Positions 1-8,692 are shown, counted from the first letter of the stretch. The stretch: DNA of 15,667 bases from JAIXWP01 sp044371755 (GCA_044371755.1 JBILSZ010000064.1:1-15667); one strand, 5' to 3'. Made by a program: numbers and translations. Notes: generated by a model from the letters alone, not told the origin.

Positions 1-3000
1 GTCTACACTGTATCCAGTGCTATAAACTTCCTTACCCATAACATCCAACACACGCACGAATACTTGCTCAGACACCATGCCCGCAGCTTGTACTGTAAAT
101 ACTTCTCCACGATTAGGATTTGGATAAACACTCATCTCTTCTGAAATAACTTCAAATGATGAACGCTCACGAACTACTGCAGTTCCTTCTTCAACTTCCA
201 TGCTTGCTGCACCAGCTACACACAACTCCTCATAACCAGTTGTGAATGTGCCTGGGCCGCTTGCGAATACCGGACGTACACGCACTCTGTAGCGATCGCC
301 CGCTTCTACTCCCGGTACCTGATTGATACGGATAAAGCGTGATGAATTAGAAGAACTCACAACGATTGGCTCCAAACTAATCACCTCTGAAGGGTTGAGT
401 GGATTAACCTCTACAAACTCCCATTCCCATGACGTAGCGCCACATACAAATCTATCTGTGCTTATGAACGCAGAGATTGGACGTGTAGTAGGACAACGAT
501 CTGTTGATCTCAATGAGGTCAATGGATGTTGAGCAATTGTAATCGTGTAAGCTGGAGAAACAACAACTACTGTAGTTGGATTAGATCCAGTACCATCATT
601 TTGAATGAAGGTAGTAGTAATCGTAACCTGATACGTCGTATTGTACTGCAAGCCACCAAAGGCAGAGAATGGAATGCTGGTCGAAGATGAGCTTGCCGTG
701 TACTGATTCGTTCCATCATCAAATGTTGCGCTGAATATTTGAGCACCGTTCCAGTCACACTTAAATGAATTACAAAGATTAGAGAAAGTAGTTCCATTGT
801 CTGGATCACTTGCTACCAAGCTCTGGATGCAAAGTGCGAAAGAACTTGCTGCTAATGTATTGAAGTTACGCACAGCTACGAAATAAGTAGCACCAGGAGT
901 AAGGTTGTTTACAACCAATACTTCAGTACCACCAACGCCATTAGCGTTTTCTGTATCTACCAATACACCTGCTGAAGTTTGAAGCTCAAGCACGAGGTCA
1001 TTCAAAGTAGTAGTCGCTTGGATGCGTGCACCGTTTGTTGCAGCTACAAATGTGTACCATACATCTTGACCTGCGCCCACCGGCTCAGAAGACAACGCTT
1101 CTGATGAATTGGTAGCACTCACCAAATTACCAAATATGTTTGAACAAGCTGGGAATCCAGAAGCCACGCGAACAGAAGCGTTAGCGCGATTGTCGTTGGC
1201 TGGAGGGTTGATACAGCTTTCATCAATCGTCACATCACAGTCCTCATCAATTCCATTGCAAATCTCAACAGCACCCGGATAAATCGTTGCTACCGCATCA
1301 TTACAGTCAGTATTGTTGGCCACATAACCAAATGGCTGAATACAATCCACAAAAGAAGAAGAGGGATTTCCGAAGCCATCACCATCTGCATCACGATACC
1401 AAGTGGTACCATTGCAAGGTGCGAATTCAATAGAACGGTAAACAGAATTGGCACTTGTAGTAGTCTTCAAGGTTGTGGCAGTCACTGCTCCTGTAACGTT
1501 GTTATCTGCGAAAGAAACAATGGTAGTCTGTGTAGCATTTCTTGAAACTGCATAGATCGTAGGAATAGCAGTAGAAAAATCAATTGCTATAGAAGTCACC
1601 TGAGCAAATCCTGTAATGCTGTAGGACGCTACAAGATTCCAAGAAGTACCATTGAAGCTATACTTGTATACTCCTCCAGCAGCACCATTGGTATCGTCGG
1701 TGATATAAACAGTATTGCCATCTGGAGAAAATTCAAAATCATATGGGCTAGAAGAACCTCCTGTACCGATGACTAATTCTGCTGTGTTAGGACCAGTCGT
1801 GACTAATCCGTTTTGAACGCGGTACAATCCCCTTGTTCCGCCCCCCGTTGTAAAGTACAAATTGCCAGCAAACTCTCTTAAAACACGATTACTGGTAATA
1901 GTGCTAGAAACAATGGCTGGTGTGCCGTTTCCAGCATAATTGATACCCTGATTTGCTCCAGCCGTCCAAACATTGTTACCATTTTTTACAGCAGAACGAA
2001 TATTGTTAGCCGCATGTATTGTAGAACTCTCAAACAGACGTGAAACGCTATAGGATAAGTCTACAAAATTCGCAACTCTTGTCGCAGCCGTTGCAGCGCT
2101 GCTAATATTAGTAACACCAGCAGGTGCCTCATATCCTGCCACTACAATACCGTCAAGCGCGCTTGTTCTAAAGATGAAACCTTCTGCTGACGATGAAGTA
2201 GTTTGTGTAAGTTGTGTCGGACCTGATACAGTAAGCGGAAGTGTAGAAACCGTTGTACCAGCAGTATTCATTTGCTCCAAGAATACAGCACCACTGACGT
2301 TCGATACGATTGCATCGACGCCATTACCACCGCGCAATGCCACCAAATTACCGGCCGCCCAAGAACCATCATAAGTGCAAGGTCCAGCACATGTTGCATC
2401 CTCATTATAATTCGATGCGTTGCCATCTTGACAACCAATGATGTCGTTCTCATCGATCAATGTATCACAATTGTCATCCGCACCGTTACAAGACACCTCG
2501 GTAGCACCAGGGTTGATGGTGTTATTTGTATCATCACAGTCTGTAGTAGGAAGTACACTTGTGGTGTAACCTAATCCAGGTGTACAAGTAGTTTCTGTGC
2601 CTGAGGCGAAACCATCACCATCAGCATCGATATAATATAATGTAGCGTACACGCAATCCAAAGCTGATGTAGCTGAAACATTATAATTGCATGCGGTAAT
2701 ATCGTTACACTGTAATGCTTCTACTACACCACCAATAGCTAGACCGTTGGTGCCTGCACTTGGAGAGTTGAGTCCCCAACCACCGGTGTTTGTTTGGCCA
2801 CTTGCATAATATCGAAGTGTAATAGTTCCTGAAACATTTTGCAATGCCGAAATTCCCGAAAGATCAACCTGAGGTAGTGACACTGGTTGACCAACAGTAA
2901 CACTCGGACTGCCAATTAAAGTAAAGTTTGTTCCATCCAAGCTATAAGCAAACTGACTGCTTACACCAGGGCTAGCTGCAAAACTTGCGGTACCTATTAG

Positions 3001-4761
3001 GTTCGCATCTATTGTTGACAAGGAAACTTTAAAGCCATTGTTTGGCACGACCGTAACTTGAAAATAGTCTGTATTCGAAGTATTGATTCCGTTGTTTTGA
3101 AAACCTTGTGTACGGAATGAGTTGCTACCCGAGCTAGAAGAAGCTCCGGCTCCTCTTGTGACATCTGCATTGCTACCAACGGCTGAAATATTTGCATCCA
3201 ATGACGTTGCCGAGAAAGTGGCAGGCGATGAGGCTCCTGTAAAGTCCCAAGCCATGATTGGAGGGCCCACGATATTGAAAGCATTCGACGTGACTGCTGT
3301 AAACGCTCCAGCACTAATGCTAAGCGTCAAACCAATGCCTGTCGCTGTAAAAGTAAGTCCTGTGAAGGTAGCTAAACCATTAGTTGTAGCTACTATTACC
3401 GGGGATCCTGTAAGCGCTCCTGTTGAGGTCGCTGTGAAGTTACCTGCAAAATCAAAATCACGATTGTTAAATGCGTCAGAAGCAATAGCCACCACGTTTG
3501 GCATTGCAGTATTCACGGCAGTACCAACGGGTTGTGTAGTGATTATCACTGCGCTTGCTGTGACTTCGATTCTATTATCATTTCCAGCTGTGCTGGTAGA
3601 CGCCGCTCCAGCATTAGTTGTAGCAAAACCTGAACCCGCTACATCTGACAATACGTTGTTAACCACATAGCTAATCTGATTGTTATCAGTTACGGTACTA
3701 TTAAAAGATGCTCTTAGTGAAAACACTTTCGTTCCACCATCAGGAGCCGAAAGAGTCAAACCTGTAAAAGACGCAATCGCTCCTCCAGCTGTTTCGGCCA
3801 GCTCTGTACTCCCGTCATAGATAGCAACACGTCTTACATTAGCTCCGTTGTTGACATTGAAGGTAATTGACGATAAAATAGTGGCTACCGCATCAGCATC
3901 AGCAGATGCGCCACCATCGCGGATAACAAAACGTCCGATCTCCAAAGAACTAGATGTCAGGTCTGTTTCTTGATGGAGTGTGTAGTCAATATTTGCCGAA
4001 GGTGTGAATGCTGCGTCACTGGTGATGTCCGATAAGTTGTCGTTACCACCACCGCTAAAGGCAGTTGAAGTCACTGCTATATTGTCAATGGAGACTTTTG
4101 GCCTTGAACCCGATGCTCCGTTCGGACCGTTGTGGTAATAAAATCTCAATTTTACCGTGCTCTGATTGTTAAGCGAAGCTGGCAATGCTACTGAAGCAGA
4201 AACATTGTTGACAACATTATTCGTCATTATATATGGAAATCCACCACCACTAATTTCAAAAAAGGTCGATCCGTTCGTGCTAGCATAAAGTCGTAATGTA
4301 CCACCTCTGCTTCCAGTACCGTTATTTACAGTAGCTAAATCGCAACTTATATTACCTGCGGTTCTTCCCGAAAAGTTCAAGTTCAACTCTATCGCTGCCG
4401 AAGATGTATTACCGGGGTCGCCGCCTGAAGAAAACAGTAGTAATGTTCCTGTTCCTCTCTGGACACCGGATGTAGCTCCCGTTGTAAATGTTAACGTAGA
4501 AATTGTGTGCACCAATGGGGTAGGGATGCCTGTGCCCGTAGCGATCGCCAATCCATTCCATTCAGTGCTGCTCGGTCCGTTGAATCCATTGGGCCAGTTT
4601 GTGGTGTTTGTGATATCAGAAAAGTTTTCTGAATAATCACCTCCAGACATGGAAAAATACGTTTGACCAAAAACCTCATTTGAGGTTAAAATCGTAGTAG
4701 AAAACAAAAAAATGTACAACACAAATCGCGAGAATCGCGAACCGATGTAGTTGTGAATCAT
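1..4761 (-). CDS. Very large T9SS-secreted multidomain surface/exoprotein (3' end outside window)
   Basis: One open frame of 1587 codons with no stop, running off the left edge. The N-terminus is a signal peptide (basic start, hydrophobic FVLYIFLFSTTIL, cleavage probably after VFGQ near residue 33). Next come beta-sandwich modules (about 35-230 and 230-500), a WDFTG module (503-690), and two Bacteroidetes-type ACNYN/ASNYN cysteine repeats (about 685 and 777). Two MopE-like metal-binding motifs follow the pattern DADGDGF...DCxD...ICNGxDxxCD...IDE (709-772 and 1121-1183). Between them lies a propeller-like stretch (800-1115, FSPDGNTVYITDD). A pre-peptidase-C-like domain (about 1190-1310) and a fibronectin-like region follow. 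The tail has VYPNPNRGE at 1545 and the start of a type IX sorting domain, so only some 40 residues should be missing. Such proteins cross the outer membrane by T9SS and are attached or released; a ligand cannot be named. An in-frame ATG at 4788 is an alternative start; the promoter candidate at 4804-4832 favours 4761. Confidence 0.9.
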   Translation of the reverse strand, partial: MIHNYIGSRFSRFVLYIFLFSTTILTSNEVFGQTYFSMSGGDYSENFSDITNTTNWPNGFNGPSSTEWNGLAIATGTGIPTPLVHTISTLTFTTGATSGVQRGTGTLLLFSSGGDPGNTSSAAIELNLNFSGRTAGNISCDLATVNNGTGSRGGTLRLYASTNGSTFFEISGGGFPYIMTNNVVNNVSASVALPASLNNQSTVKLRFYYHNGPNGASGSRPKVSIDNIAVTSTAFSGGGNDNLSDITSDAAFTPSANIDYTLHQETDLTSSSLEIGRFVIRDGGASADADAVATILSSITFNVNNGANVRRVAIYDGSTELAETAGGAIASFTGLTLSAPDGGTKVFSLRASFNSTVTDNNQISYVVNNVLSDVAGSGFATTNAGAASTSTAGNDNRIEVTASAVIITTQPVGTAVNTAMPNVVAIASDAFNNRDFDFAGNFTATSTGALTGSPVIVATTNGLATFTGLTFTATGIGLTLSISAGAFTAVTSNAFNIVGPPIMAWDFTGASSPATFSATSLDANISAVGSNADVTRGAGASSSSGSNSFRTQGFQNNGINTSNTDYFQVTVVPNNGFKVSLSTIDANLIGTASFAASPGVSSQFAYSLDGTNFTLIGSPSVTVGQPVSLPQVDLSGISALQNVSGTITLRYYASGQTNTGGWGLNSPSAGTNGLAIGGVVEALQCNDITACNYNVSATSALDCVYATLYYIDADGDGFASGTETTCTPGLGYTTSVLPTTDCDDTNNTINPGATEVSCNGADDNCDTLIDENDIIGCQDGNASNYNEDATCAGPCTYDGSWAAGNLVALRGGNGVDAIVSNVSGAVFLEQMNTAGTTVSTLPLTVSGPTQLTQTTSSSAEGFIFRTSALDGIVVAGYEAPAGVTNISSAATAATRVANFVDLSYSVSRLFESSTIHAANNIRSAVKNGNNVWTAGANQGINYAGNGTPAIVSSTITSNRVLREFAGNLYFTTGGGTRGLYRVQNGLVTTGPNTAELVIGTGGSSSPYDFEFSPDGNTVYITDDTNGAAGGVYKYSFNGTSWNLVASYSITGFAQVTSIAIDFSTAIPTIYAVSRNATQTTIVSFADNNVTGAVTATTLKTTTSANSVYRSIEFAPCNGTTWYRDADGDGFGNPSSSFVDCIQPFGYVANNTDCNDAVATIYPGAVEICNGIDEDCDVTIDESCINPPANDNRANASVRVASGFPACSNIFGNLVSATNSSEALSSEPVGAGQDVWYTFVAATNGARIQATTTLNDLVLELQTSAGVLVDTENANGVGGTEVLVVNNLTPGATYFVAVRNFNTLAASSFALCIQSLVASDPDNGTTFSNLCNSFKCDWNGAQIFSATFDDGTNQYTASSSSTSIPFSAFGGLQYNTTYQVTITTTFIQNDGTGSNPTTVVVVSPAYTITIAQHPLTSLRSTDRCPTTRPISAFISTDRFVCGATSWEWEFVEVNPLNPSEVISLEPIVVSSSNSSRFIRINQVPGVEAGDRYRVRVRPVFASGPGTFTTGYEELCVAGAASMEVEEGTAVVRERSSFEVISEEMSVYPNPNRGEVFTVQAAGMVSEQVFVRVLDVMGKEVYSTGYSVD
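112..129 (-). other. Start of T9SS C-terminal sorting domain (VYPNPN box)
   Basis: The codons read VYPNPN, followed by a short beta-rich stretch with FVRVLDVMGKEVY. This is the hallmark opening of the Por secretion system sorting domain (TIGR04183-type), which is usually 70-90 residues at the extreme C-terminus. About 42 residues are inside the window, so the cargo gene should stop shortly beyond position 1. Confidence 0.88.
1213..1401 (-). other. Second MopE-like Asp/Cys metal-binding motif of the T9SS protein
   Basis: The segment opens with WYRDADGDGFG, continues with TDCNDA and YPGAVEICNGIDEDC, and ends with IDESC. The regularly spaced Asp and Cys residues match the putative metal-binding repeat found in MopE-type and many Bacteroidetes surface proteins. 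In those families the DxDxDG loop is thought to bind calcium. The first copy lies at about 2449-2637. The metal bound here is inferred from the motif only. Confidence 0.75.
2449..2637 (-). other. First MopE-like Asp/Cys metal-binding motif of the T9SS protein
   Basis: Residues 709-772 read YYIDADGDGFASG, then DCDDTNNTINPGATE, CNGADDNCD and LIDEN. The layout matches the second copy but the sequence is clearly diverged, so this is an old internal duplication rather than a recent one. It is bracketed by two cysteine repeats of the ACNYN-x-AT-x-C-x-Y type (about 685-704 and 777-797). Confidence 0.75.
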
Positions 4762-4803
4762 GGTATATTGAATTAGAATTTGTTTCATTAACGTGAAGCG
4801 CCG

Positions 4804-4832
4804 CGAATTTACGGCCCCATATGTTAAGTCAA
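4804..4832 (-). promoter_or_regulatory. Candidate Bacteroidetes promoter of the T9SS cargo gene
   Basis: On the minus strand TTGAC (4832-4828) lies 16 nt before TAAATTCG (4811-4804), one mismatch from the TAnnTTTG -7 consensus. The implied transcript start lies only some 10 nt before ATG 4788 but about 37 nt before ATG 4761, which supports the downstream start. It would give this gene its own promoter, separate from the operon upstream. Confidence 0.35.
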
Positions 4833-4852
4833 CGTTACCTAAATCACTTTAA

Positions 4853-4878
4853 ATTAACAAATAGCCTTAATTGTTAAT
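4853..4878. repeat. AT-only inverted repeat in the atpI-like/T9SS spacer (weak terminator or operator)
   Basis: ATTAACAA at 4853-4860 is the perfect reverse complement of TTGTTAAT at 4871-4878, with a 10-nt loop. It begins 16 nt past the stop codon of the AtpI-like gene. The stem has only two G-C pairs and no convincing T tract follows, so a strong intrinsic terminator is doubtful. A protein-binding dyad is equally possible. Confidence 0.3.
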
Positions 4879-4893
4879 CTAAAATCACCAGTA

Positions 4894-5271
4894 TCACTCT
4901 CCGGTGTTATTGGTTAATTTATGTGTAAGACTGCGCACCAATACAAAGGTATAAGCTACATAAATGACCATCATCCCAATAGCCAATTGGGCCTTGTGTG
5001 GTTTATCAAAATATATAAGAATCCCCACCACGAGTGCGGTGAGCAATAGTTTTATAGATACACTTCCCATAAAAGCAGTCACAAATCGGCGAGGACTTTT
5101 TTCATTCGCCTTCAAGATATTTCTGTAGAGTAAAAACGTCAATATTCCAAAACCCACCACTGAAAAGTAGAGAGCGACCGGAAGGTCAAGCGGCTGCTGA
5201 AGTAAAAACATGCCCACCAGCAACACCGCGGCCGCTATGAACAGCCATACATAAAACATTTTTGATATCAT
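4894..5271 (-). CDS. AtpI-like four-helix membrane protein of the ATP synthase operon head
   Basis: 125 residues with four predicted membrane segments: about 6-26, 32-50, 70-87 and 94-113. The loop after helix 2 is basic (KANEKSPRR), suggesting it is cytoplasmic, and the C-terminal tail is short and polar. Size, topology and position directly after atpZ match the AtpI-type proteins that assist assembly of the ATP synthase c-ring and membrane sector, but I see no signature residues, so this rests mainly on context. Its ATG overlaps the atpZ stop by ATGA (5268-5271), pointing to translational coupling. The next expected gene, atpB, is absent; a T9SS cargo gene follows instead. Confidence 0.72.
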   Translation of the reverse strand: MISKMFYVWLFIAAAVLLVGMFLLQQPLDLPVALYFSVVGFGILTFLLYRNILKANEKSPRRFVTAFMGSVSIKLLLTALVVGILIYFDKPHKAQLAIGMMVIYVAYTFVLVRSLTHKLTNNTGE

Positions 5272-5459
5272 CGTTTCATCAAGTCTTTGATCACACTATA
5301 CATTGCAAGGCCCACGCCCGCTATCGAAAACACCACTGTCCAAAGTTTACCTGTGGCATTTCTTTCATCTAAAAATTTTCCCAGAAAAATACACGCTAAA
5401 ATCGTCACGGCCATCTGAATGGCCATTGACGAATACTTTATAAAAGCATTGGACTTCAA
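5268..5459 (-). CDS. atpZ: AtpZ/AtpI-family small membrane protein
   Basis: 63 residues with two membrane helices (about 11-30 and 37-56), joined by the short loop LGKFLDERNATGKLW. A glycine-rich first helix running into GKFLDE, then a second helix with a glycine pair, is the usual look of the AtpZ family (F0F1-ATPase accessory subunit). Family members sit at the head of atp operons and are implicated in ATP synthase assembly and possibly Mg2+ handling. It starts 3 nt after the bactofilin stop and its TGA overlaps the next start, so it lies inside the sprE operon. The size is normal for the family. Confidence 0.82.
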   Translation of the reverse strand: MKSNAFIKYSSMAIQMAVTILACIFLGKFLDERNATGKLWTVVFSIAGVGLAMYSVIKDLMKR

Positions 5460-5462
5460 CGC

Positions 5463-5858
5463 TTATTTTGCAGCCATCGCCAAGACGGGCTCCTCTTTTT
5501 TCAAGTCCTTCACCTTAGCACCCATATTGCACGCACCGGTAAAGCTGGCCCCAGGCTCAATGCTCAACTTATCAGTGAAAATATCTCCTTCTACTTTCGC
5601 GCTTCCTTTCAACGACAACAATTGCTGAACATTGATTTTTCCTTTCACCAATCCTTCAATCTCGGCATTCTGACAAGAGATGGTGCCCTCCAATCTCCCC
5701 GCAGGCCCTATCACCAAACGACCTTTTGTAGTCAGATTACCAATGAATGACCCATCAATTCGAATATTAGACTCGCAGCGAATTTCGCCTTCTATGGAAG
5801 TGCCTTCCACAATGCGATTGATGCTCATATCCGGTGCTACTTCTTGTACTCTAGCCAT
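5463..5858 (-). CDS. Bactofilin (polymer-forming cytoskeletal protein)
   Basis: 131 residues. The body (about 14-112) is a right-handed beta-helix with short regularly spaced turns: SIEGEIRCESNIRIDGSFIGNLTTKGRLVIGP in outline, then repeated GxxxGxIxxxxxxIxG rungs. This is the bactofilin fold (PF04519). N- and C-terminal tails are short and disordered, as usual, and there is no membrane segment. Bactofilins polymerise without nucleotide at the inner face of the cytoplasmic membrane and often position cell-wall hydrolases. A LytM-family M23 peptidase lies one gene away on the other strand, a classic partner type. It begins 11 nt after the SprE-like gene ends. Met11 is an alternative start. Confidence 0.9.
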   Translation of the reverse strand: MARVQEVAPDMSINRIVEGTSIEGEIRCESNIRIDGSFIGNLTTKGRLVIGPAGRLEGTISCQNAEIEGLVKGKINVQQLLSLKGSAKVEGDIFTDKLSIEPGASFTGACNMGAKVKDLKKEEPVLAMAAK

Positions 5859-5869
5859 ATGAATTGATA

Positions 5870-8542
5870 TTAATAATTTTCGTTATAAAACTGAATATAT
5901 CCCGCCAAATCTTTACTCTTAAATAGAGCAATGTAATTGGATTTTGAAATAACAAAGACTTCTACTTCTTTCCCATCTAGCAAAGCCTTCAATCCTTCAT
6001 CCGTGCTGAAATAGCCCATGTAATCTTTGGCTGCATCCGCCCCCTGGAATGGCTTTACCATTACAATATGTCTTTCTTTATCCAAAAGATTGTTGGTCAC
6101 TTTATATCCCGATGTGGAGAAATTCAAGGTATTGTAGTCGGTCAGTTTTACCTTGAAATTATTCATGTTAAAATCTTTGACGGGCACTACCACGGCCATA
6201 TAGTGTTCGCCACTATTGTCAAACTTAAACACAGACTCTTTTGCTGCTTCATCACCAGGGTCCGGAGGGGCTACACCATCGTTATTCTGCGGGTTTTGTG
6301 GAGCCAATTCTTTATTCAAACTCTTCAAAATCTCAGCAGCTTGTGCCGCCTCTTCTGTGTTCGGACAATTGGCCTTTATATCATTCAATTCTTTGATAAA
6401 ATTGTCTCGTACACCCACCACGCCATCGCTATAGCCAATGCAAATAGCACGAAGGAGCTTATACTTACACATCAAGTGATTTTCTGGCTCCTCCTGAATG
6501 ACTTTATTACATGCCCCCATCGCTTCTACATAGCTGCCCCGTACATAAATCTTATACACCTCTTCATACGCCGCAGTCTCCTCTTTGTCCTTTACTTCCC
6601 TCTGGTCGAGGTACTCCGGATTATCAATTAAACGCGACCATTCGCTGTCTGGATAGCGATTCTTTACTTCATTAGCCCAATAAACCGAACTACACGTTTC
6701 GCAAAACGGATTGGCTTTATAGTTAGCAAGTTGTTCCTTATACAACCAAGTGCGATAAAGCTGATACAAAGTCATTGGATGAAAATCACTTTCGTCCATA
6801 TTGAGAATTTGTTCCTCCCAAATGTCAGTGGCATTGTCTGCGTCGTCCAATTTTTCCTTATAAATCACCCCTGATTTGTAATAAGCCTCAGCGAGGTTAG
6901 ACCTGCTCTGTTTTACTTTCTCTGCATCACCGCATGGCAGCGTAGCTCTCAATTCTTCTAAGGTTGGCACCTTGTACCGTTCTTCAGGCAATGCCGCTGG
7001 CTTGCCAGCCTCCGCCACCACAACGATTGACTCATCGGGATCGTTATACATGGTGGCTACCTTTGATTGCAAACGCCAATTGTCTTTTAGTGGTCGTTCT
7101 CCCCAATAGTCTTTGAAATTAGTCTGACCCTTTTCTCTCAAGTTTTCATTATAAGCCCAAAATGTGCCACTAATGCCAGAAGCCTGACCTGCCGCAGCTT
7201 TTGCTGCCTCTTCTTCGTCTCTTCTGCGCAGTTCATCCGCTTTGCGTTGTGCATCCTTTTGCGCCTTTTGAAGCGATTTTTCCAAATCCTTCTCGCTCAT
7301 ATCACACAGCTTATTTATGCTGTCGTTCAGATTGATTGTGTTAAGATATCCAACCAACTCCGCCAAGTTCTCCGCGCGCGCTTTGATTTCACGATAGCGC
7401 GGGTGAGTAGCATCAATATAGGCCGCGGTACTATCGTACTTAATTTGCGCGTCCTCGTATTTCCTTTCATTGAAATACAAATCTGCCAATTTCAAAAATG
7501 CCTTTGCGCGTTGCTTCTTGTTGCCTTGATTGTTTTTGATAGACTCTTCAAAATAATAAATCGCCTGTGGTCTATTCTGCTCTTCCAAAGCCAAATCGCC
7601 TAATGCAAAATAGATTTGATCCTTGTAGTTTTCATTCTTCTCATCGCGCAGCATCTTCATCAATTCCTTTTTGATGTCCTCTGAGCTGCCACCTCTGCGG
7701 CTATATGAAAGCGCTTTATTAATCTTAGAATAAAACTCCAGCTCATAGGGCGGTCTGCTTTTGAGTACAGACTCATAATGCGTCAGTGCCTCAGCACTTT
7801 TATTCATCTTCTGATAAATCTGTGCAATAATAAAATGTGGTCTCGCTCTGTCTTTTTTCTTTTTGATATACTTGAGCGAGTTTTCCATTTTCATGGCCGC
7901 CTCGGCATACTTTTCTTGGCGCAATAAAATGTCGGCCATCGCCATATAATACTCCGCTACCAGTTGAGGATCGTGTTCTTCCTTCGGCTCGGAACGATTC
8001 AAGCTTACGAGCGCTTTAGAGTATTCACCCATTTCCGTGTAAGCTCGAGCCAGCCATGTCGCACTAGCTATTTGAGTATTCTCGTCTTGGTATTTGCCAT
8101 TCACATATTTGAATACCTGCTCCGATTTTACATAATTTCTTTTGTAAAAATTAGAGCGTCCGATCACCATGTAGTTCTCGTCAATCCATTTGTTGAACTC
8201 AGGACGCTTTTTATCCTTGTTAGCTTCCTTCTTAATAGTGTGGCGATTGATCATTTTCTCGCTCTTCTCGATAGCTCGCTCCATTTCCGGAAAAGAAGCC
8301 TGAGCAGTCTCCTTAGTACCTATGATAAAAATGGGAAGGATGTTGTCGTAGTCGGGCTTTTCTGCCGCAAGTATCTTCCCATATCCTTTTTGAATACTTT
8401 GATCCGCGTTGAAATAACCGTTATAGTGCGTAGTAGTATTATGATAAACCCGATAGGCAAACCCGTCCTTTTGGGTGCTGCATGATACAGCCAGCAAAAA
8501 GACGACACTGTATAGGATGGTATTAAGATGCTTGGTTTTCAC
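5870..8542 (-). CDS. sprE: SprE/PorW-like TPR lipoprotein of the type IX secretion system
   Basis: About 890 residues from GTG 8542. The N-terminus is a lipoprotein signal (KTKHLNTILYSVVFLLAVSC) with Cys21 as the likely lipidated residue. It is followed by FAYRVYHNTTTHYNGYFNA, the conserved opening I recognise from SprE (Flavobacterium) and PorW (Porphyromonas). TPR-type helical repeats span about 127-377, and an Arg/Glu/Ala-rich coiled coil about 416-452. A compact C-terminal domain (about 780-890, GEHYMAVVVPVKDFN...) ends the protein. SprE/PorW is an outer-membrane-associated component needed for T9SS secretion and, in gliding species, motility. An ATG at 8596 gives 18 extra residues and an implausibly long signal. 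The predicted transcript start falls at about 8595, so GTG 8542 is preferred. It heads the operon with bactofilin, atpZ and the atpI-like gene. Confidence 0.88.
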   Translation of the reverse strand: MKTKHLNTILYSVVFLLAVSCSTQKDGFAYRVYHNTTTHYNGYFNADQSIQKGYGKILAAEKPDYDNILPIFIIGTKETAQASFPEMERAIEKSEKMINRHTIKKEANKDKKRPEFNKWIDENYMVIGRSNFYKRNYVKSEQVFKYVNGKYQDENTQIASATWLARAYTEMGEYSKALVSLNRSEPKEEHDPQLVAEYYMAMADILLRQEKYAEAAMKMENSLKYIKKKKDRARPHFIIAQIYQKMNKSAEALTHYESVLKSRPPYELEFYSKINKALSYSRRGGSSEDIKKELMKMLRDEKNENYKDQIYFALGDLALEEQNRPQAIYYFEESIKNNQGNKKQRAKAFLKLADLYFNERKYEDAQIKYDSTAAYIDATHPRYREIKARAENLAELVGYLNTINLNDSINKLCDMSEKDLEKSLQKAQKDAQRKADELRRRDEEEAAKAAAGQASGISGTFWAYNENLREKGQTNFKDYWGERPLKDNWRLQSKVATMYNDPDESIVVVAEAGKPAALPEERYKVPTLEELRATLPCGDAEKVKQSRSNLAEAYYKSGVIYKEKLDDADNATDIWEEQILNMDESDFHPMTLYQLYRTWLYKEQLANYKANPFCETCSSVYWANEVKNRYPDSEWSRLIDNPEYLDQREVKDKEETAAYEEVYKIYVRGSYVEAMGACNKVIQEEPENHLMCKYKLLRAICIGYSDGVVGVRDNFIKELNDIKANCPNTEEAAQAAEILKSLNKELAPQNPQNNDGVAPPDPGDEAAKESVFKFDNSGEHYMAVVVPVKDFNMNNFKVKLTDYNTLNFSTSGYKVTNNLLDKERHIVMVKPFQGADAAKDYMGYFSTDEGLKALLDGKEVEVFVISKSNYIALFKSKDLAGYIQFYNENY

Positions 8543-8600
8543 AAAAAATATTATCTGGATTTGGCCGGGTAAAAAAAGCCCGCCATTAACGTCCAAAACG

Positions 8601-8634
8601 CAAAAATATTTGATTTTTGGCCTGATTTTCCAAA
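8601..8634 (-). promoter_or_regulatory. Promoter of the sprE-bactofilin-atpZ operon
   Basis: On the minus strand TTTG (8634-8631) is followed after 22 nt by TATTTTTG (8608-8601), a perfect TAnnTTTG -7 element. The predicted start site at about 8595 leaves roughly 50 nt of leader before GTG 8542, but none before ATG 8596. This supports the shorter reading of SprE. It lies back to back with the M23 promoter. Confidence 0.55.
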
Positions 8635-8638
8635 TTTC

Positions 8639-8669
8639 TTGAGCATTCCGTATGGATATGGTTAATTTG
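8639..8669 (+). promoter_or_regulatory. Promoter of the M23 peptidase gene
   Basis: TTG at 8639-8641 is spaced 20-21 nt from TTAATTTG (8662-8669), one mismatch from TAnnTTTG. The expected start at about 8676 gives a leader of about 17 nt to ATG 8693. The -33 elements of this promoter and of the opposing sprE promoter lie only 4 bp apart, so the two polymerase sites abut. Confidence 0.45.
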
Positions 8670-8692
8670 CACGCCAGAACAGAGCGTTAGAG

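Noticed and set aside
3122..3670. 182-residue plus-strand open frame rich in Ala, Val and Pro
   Set aside because: It lies wholly inside the T9SS cargo gene on the opposite strand, has no family likeness, and its composition is the mirror of Thr/Ala/Gly/Ser-rich codons.
6068..6631. 187-residue plus-strand open frame within sprE
   Set aside because: It is antisense to the conserved C-terminal part of SprE, with no promoter, no domain and random-looking hydrophobic runs.
7964..8485. 173-residue plus-strand open frame near the start of sprE
   Set aside because: It is antisense to the conserved N-terminal and TPR coding region. The minus frame has clear family motifs and this one has none.
8543..8596. 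ATG 8596 start for sprE
   Set aside because: It would put 18 residues before the signal peptide and coincide with the predicted transcription start; GTG 8542 gives a normal lipoprotein signal.
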